From an uncultured Clostridia bacterium (GTDB lineage Bacteria > Bacillota > Clostridia > Oscillospirales > JAAYOS01), in NCBI GenBank assembly GCA_944386395.1, contig CALXAZ010000016.1, positions 1 through 5,403 of the forward strand: a stretch of 5,403 bases of DNA. The letters run 5' to 3'. The notes beneath the pieces were generated by a model. That model did no database searches. It saw only the letters and a list, made by a program, of their open reading frames with translations, and was not told the DNA's origin. The position numbers and the translations under genes are program-made. Numbering within the stretch: the first letter of the stretch is position 1; every line of letters begins with the position of its first letter. Below, in pieces: positions 5,014 to 5,403 of this stretch.

Positions 5014-5403
5014 TTAATTCGAGAGCATCTCGAAATGTTCCGCACATTGTAGCTCAATCTGTAAACTGCCATCAGACTGAACCAAAATAACATCGACCTT
5101 GTTTTTGATCTCATCTCCGTCAAATGTACTCAGTCCCAACTTCTCACAAAGGACTTCCTTGATCCTGTCCTCCGATATGGAAGGCGAATGCTGACAGAAC
5201 TTTTTTCCGTGTTCAACCCGATTGGCACAACGCCAGACGATCTCGCCGGATGGCCGGGTAATACGGCGGTAATTATGGCCACATTCCGCGCAAACCAAAA
5301 GGCCGCTCAGTACACTCTGCGAGTTGTACCGGGTGGCCTTTCTCTGATGGGTATCCTCATCTATATTGCTCCGCCGGCTTTTCTCTCCCTGCACCAAAAA
5401 GAA
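5014..5403 (-). CDS. Large serine recombinase, C-terminal part (5' partial)
   Basis: The frame is open to the right edge of the window, so the gene starts beyond it; 129 residues are visible, ending at TAA (5016-5014). The TTG at 5397 is an internal codon, as the preceding F-F-L-V-Q continues the usual F-x-x-V-Q helix of the family. The visible part holds the recombinase zinc ribbon: L-S-G-L-L-V-C-A-E-C-G-H-N-Y-R-R, then W-R-C-A-N-R and K-K-F-C, giving the CX2C and C...C pairs, then the I-x-E-D-R-I-K-E helix leading toward the coiled-coil region, and a typical ending with K-V-D-V-I-L-V-Q-S-D-G-S-L-Q-I-E-L. The unseen N-terminus should hold the catalytic serine and the resolvase fold. These enzymes integrate and excise phages and conjugative or mobilisable elements by site-specific recombination. 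Its position beside KilA-N and the defence gene indicates an element end or a recombinase cluster. The reading frame is intact across the visible part. Confidence 0.9.
   Translation of the reverse strand, partial: FFLVQGEKSRRSNIDEDTHQRKATRYNSQSVLSGLLVCAECGHNYRRITRPSGEIVWRCANRVEHGKKFCQHSPSISEDRIKEVLCEKLGLSTFDGDEIKNKVDVILVQSDGSLQIELQCAEHFEMLSN

Noticed and set aside
4943..5047. Upstream extension of the KilA-N frame by 35 codons
   Set aside because: It would overlap the recombinase end and include the promoter. The ATG at 4942 has a good ribosome site, and the extra residues show no similarity to the domain.
1..5403. CRISPR arrays, tRNA or rRNA genes
   Set aside because: No regularly spaced repeats, cloverleaf-like segments or recognisable rRNA sequence were seen.

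Overview
The window looks like part of a mobile, defence-bearing accessory region from a low-to-mid GC Firmicute, most likely a gut Clostridia-type genome. The reasons are the style of the large serine recombinase (zinc-ribbon C-terminus of the Tn4451/TnpX type), strong AGGAGG-like ribosome sites, and a sharp change in base composition between the AT-rich cargo and the GC-richer recombinase side. The species assignment is inference only.

Layout from left to right. Bases 1-554 hold the 3' part of a plus-strand gene cut by the window edge; its visible start carries R-N-I-A-N-H, which fits the R-phi-x3-H motif of HEPN-domain ribonucleases. Bases 650-856 hold a short plus-strand frame whose first ~43 residues resemble the helix-turn-helix start of an IS3-type OrfA transposase; the rest is lost and the frame runs into a terminator. 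Two plus-strand intrinsic terminators follow (about 810-841 and 880-906). Bases 907-1236 have no convincing gene but contain a cluster of stem-loops in a locally GC-rich block.

The centre (1237-4173, minus strand) is one intact 978-residue protein with an N-terminal SIR2-type NADase domain and a long C-terminal region. It resembles the anti-phage protein DSR2 along its length, from the G-A-G-V-S, T-T-N-Y-D and M-H-G-D motifs to a P-E-N-F-D-Y motif near the C-terminus. It also has a four-cysteine cluster (C56, C59, C66, C70).

The right end, all minus strand, holds (in the direction of transcription) the C-terminal part of a large serine recombinase cut by the window edge (5403-5014), an extended -10 promoter inside a small dyad, a 197-residue KilA-N domain protein (4942-4349) whose stop codon lies in an 11-bp perfect inverted repeat, and a 30-codon frame with a good ribosome site (4304-4212) that may be the surviving start of a second recombinase gene.

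Interpretation: the DSR2-like gene is probably cargo placed beside recombinase genes. On infection the SIR2 domain would be expected to deplete NAD+ and stop growth or kill the cell. The HEPN-like gene, convergent with it across a terminator-rich spacer, may be a second, independent defence gene.
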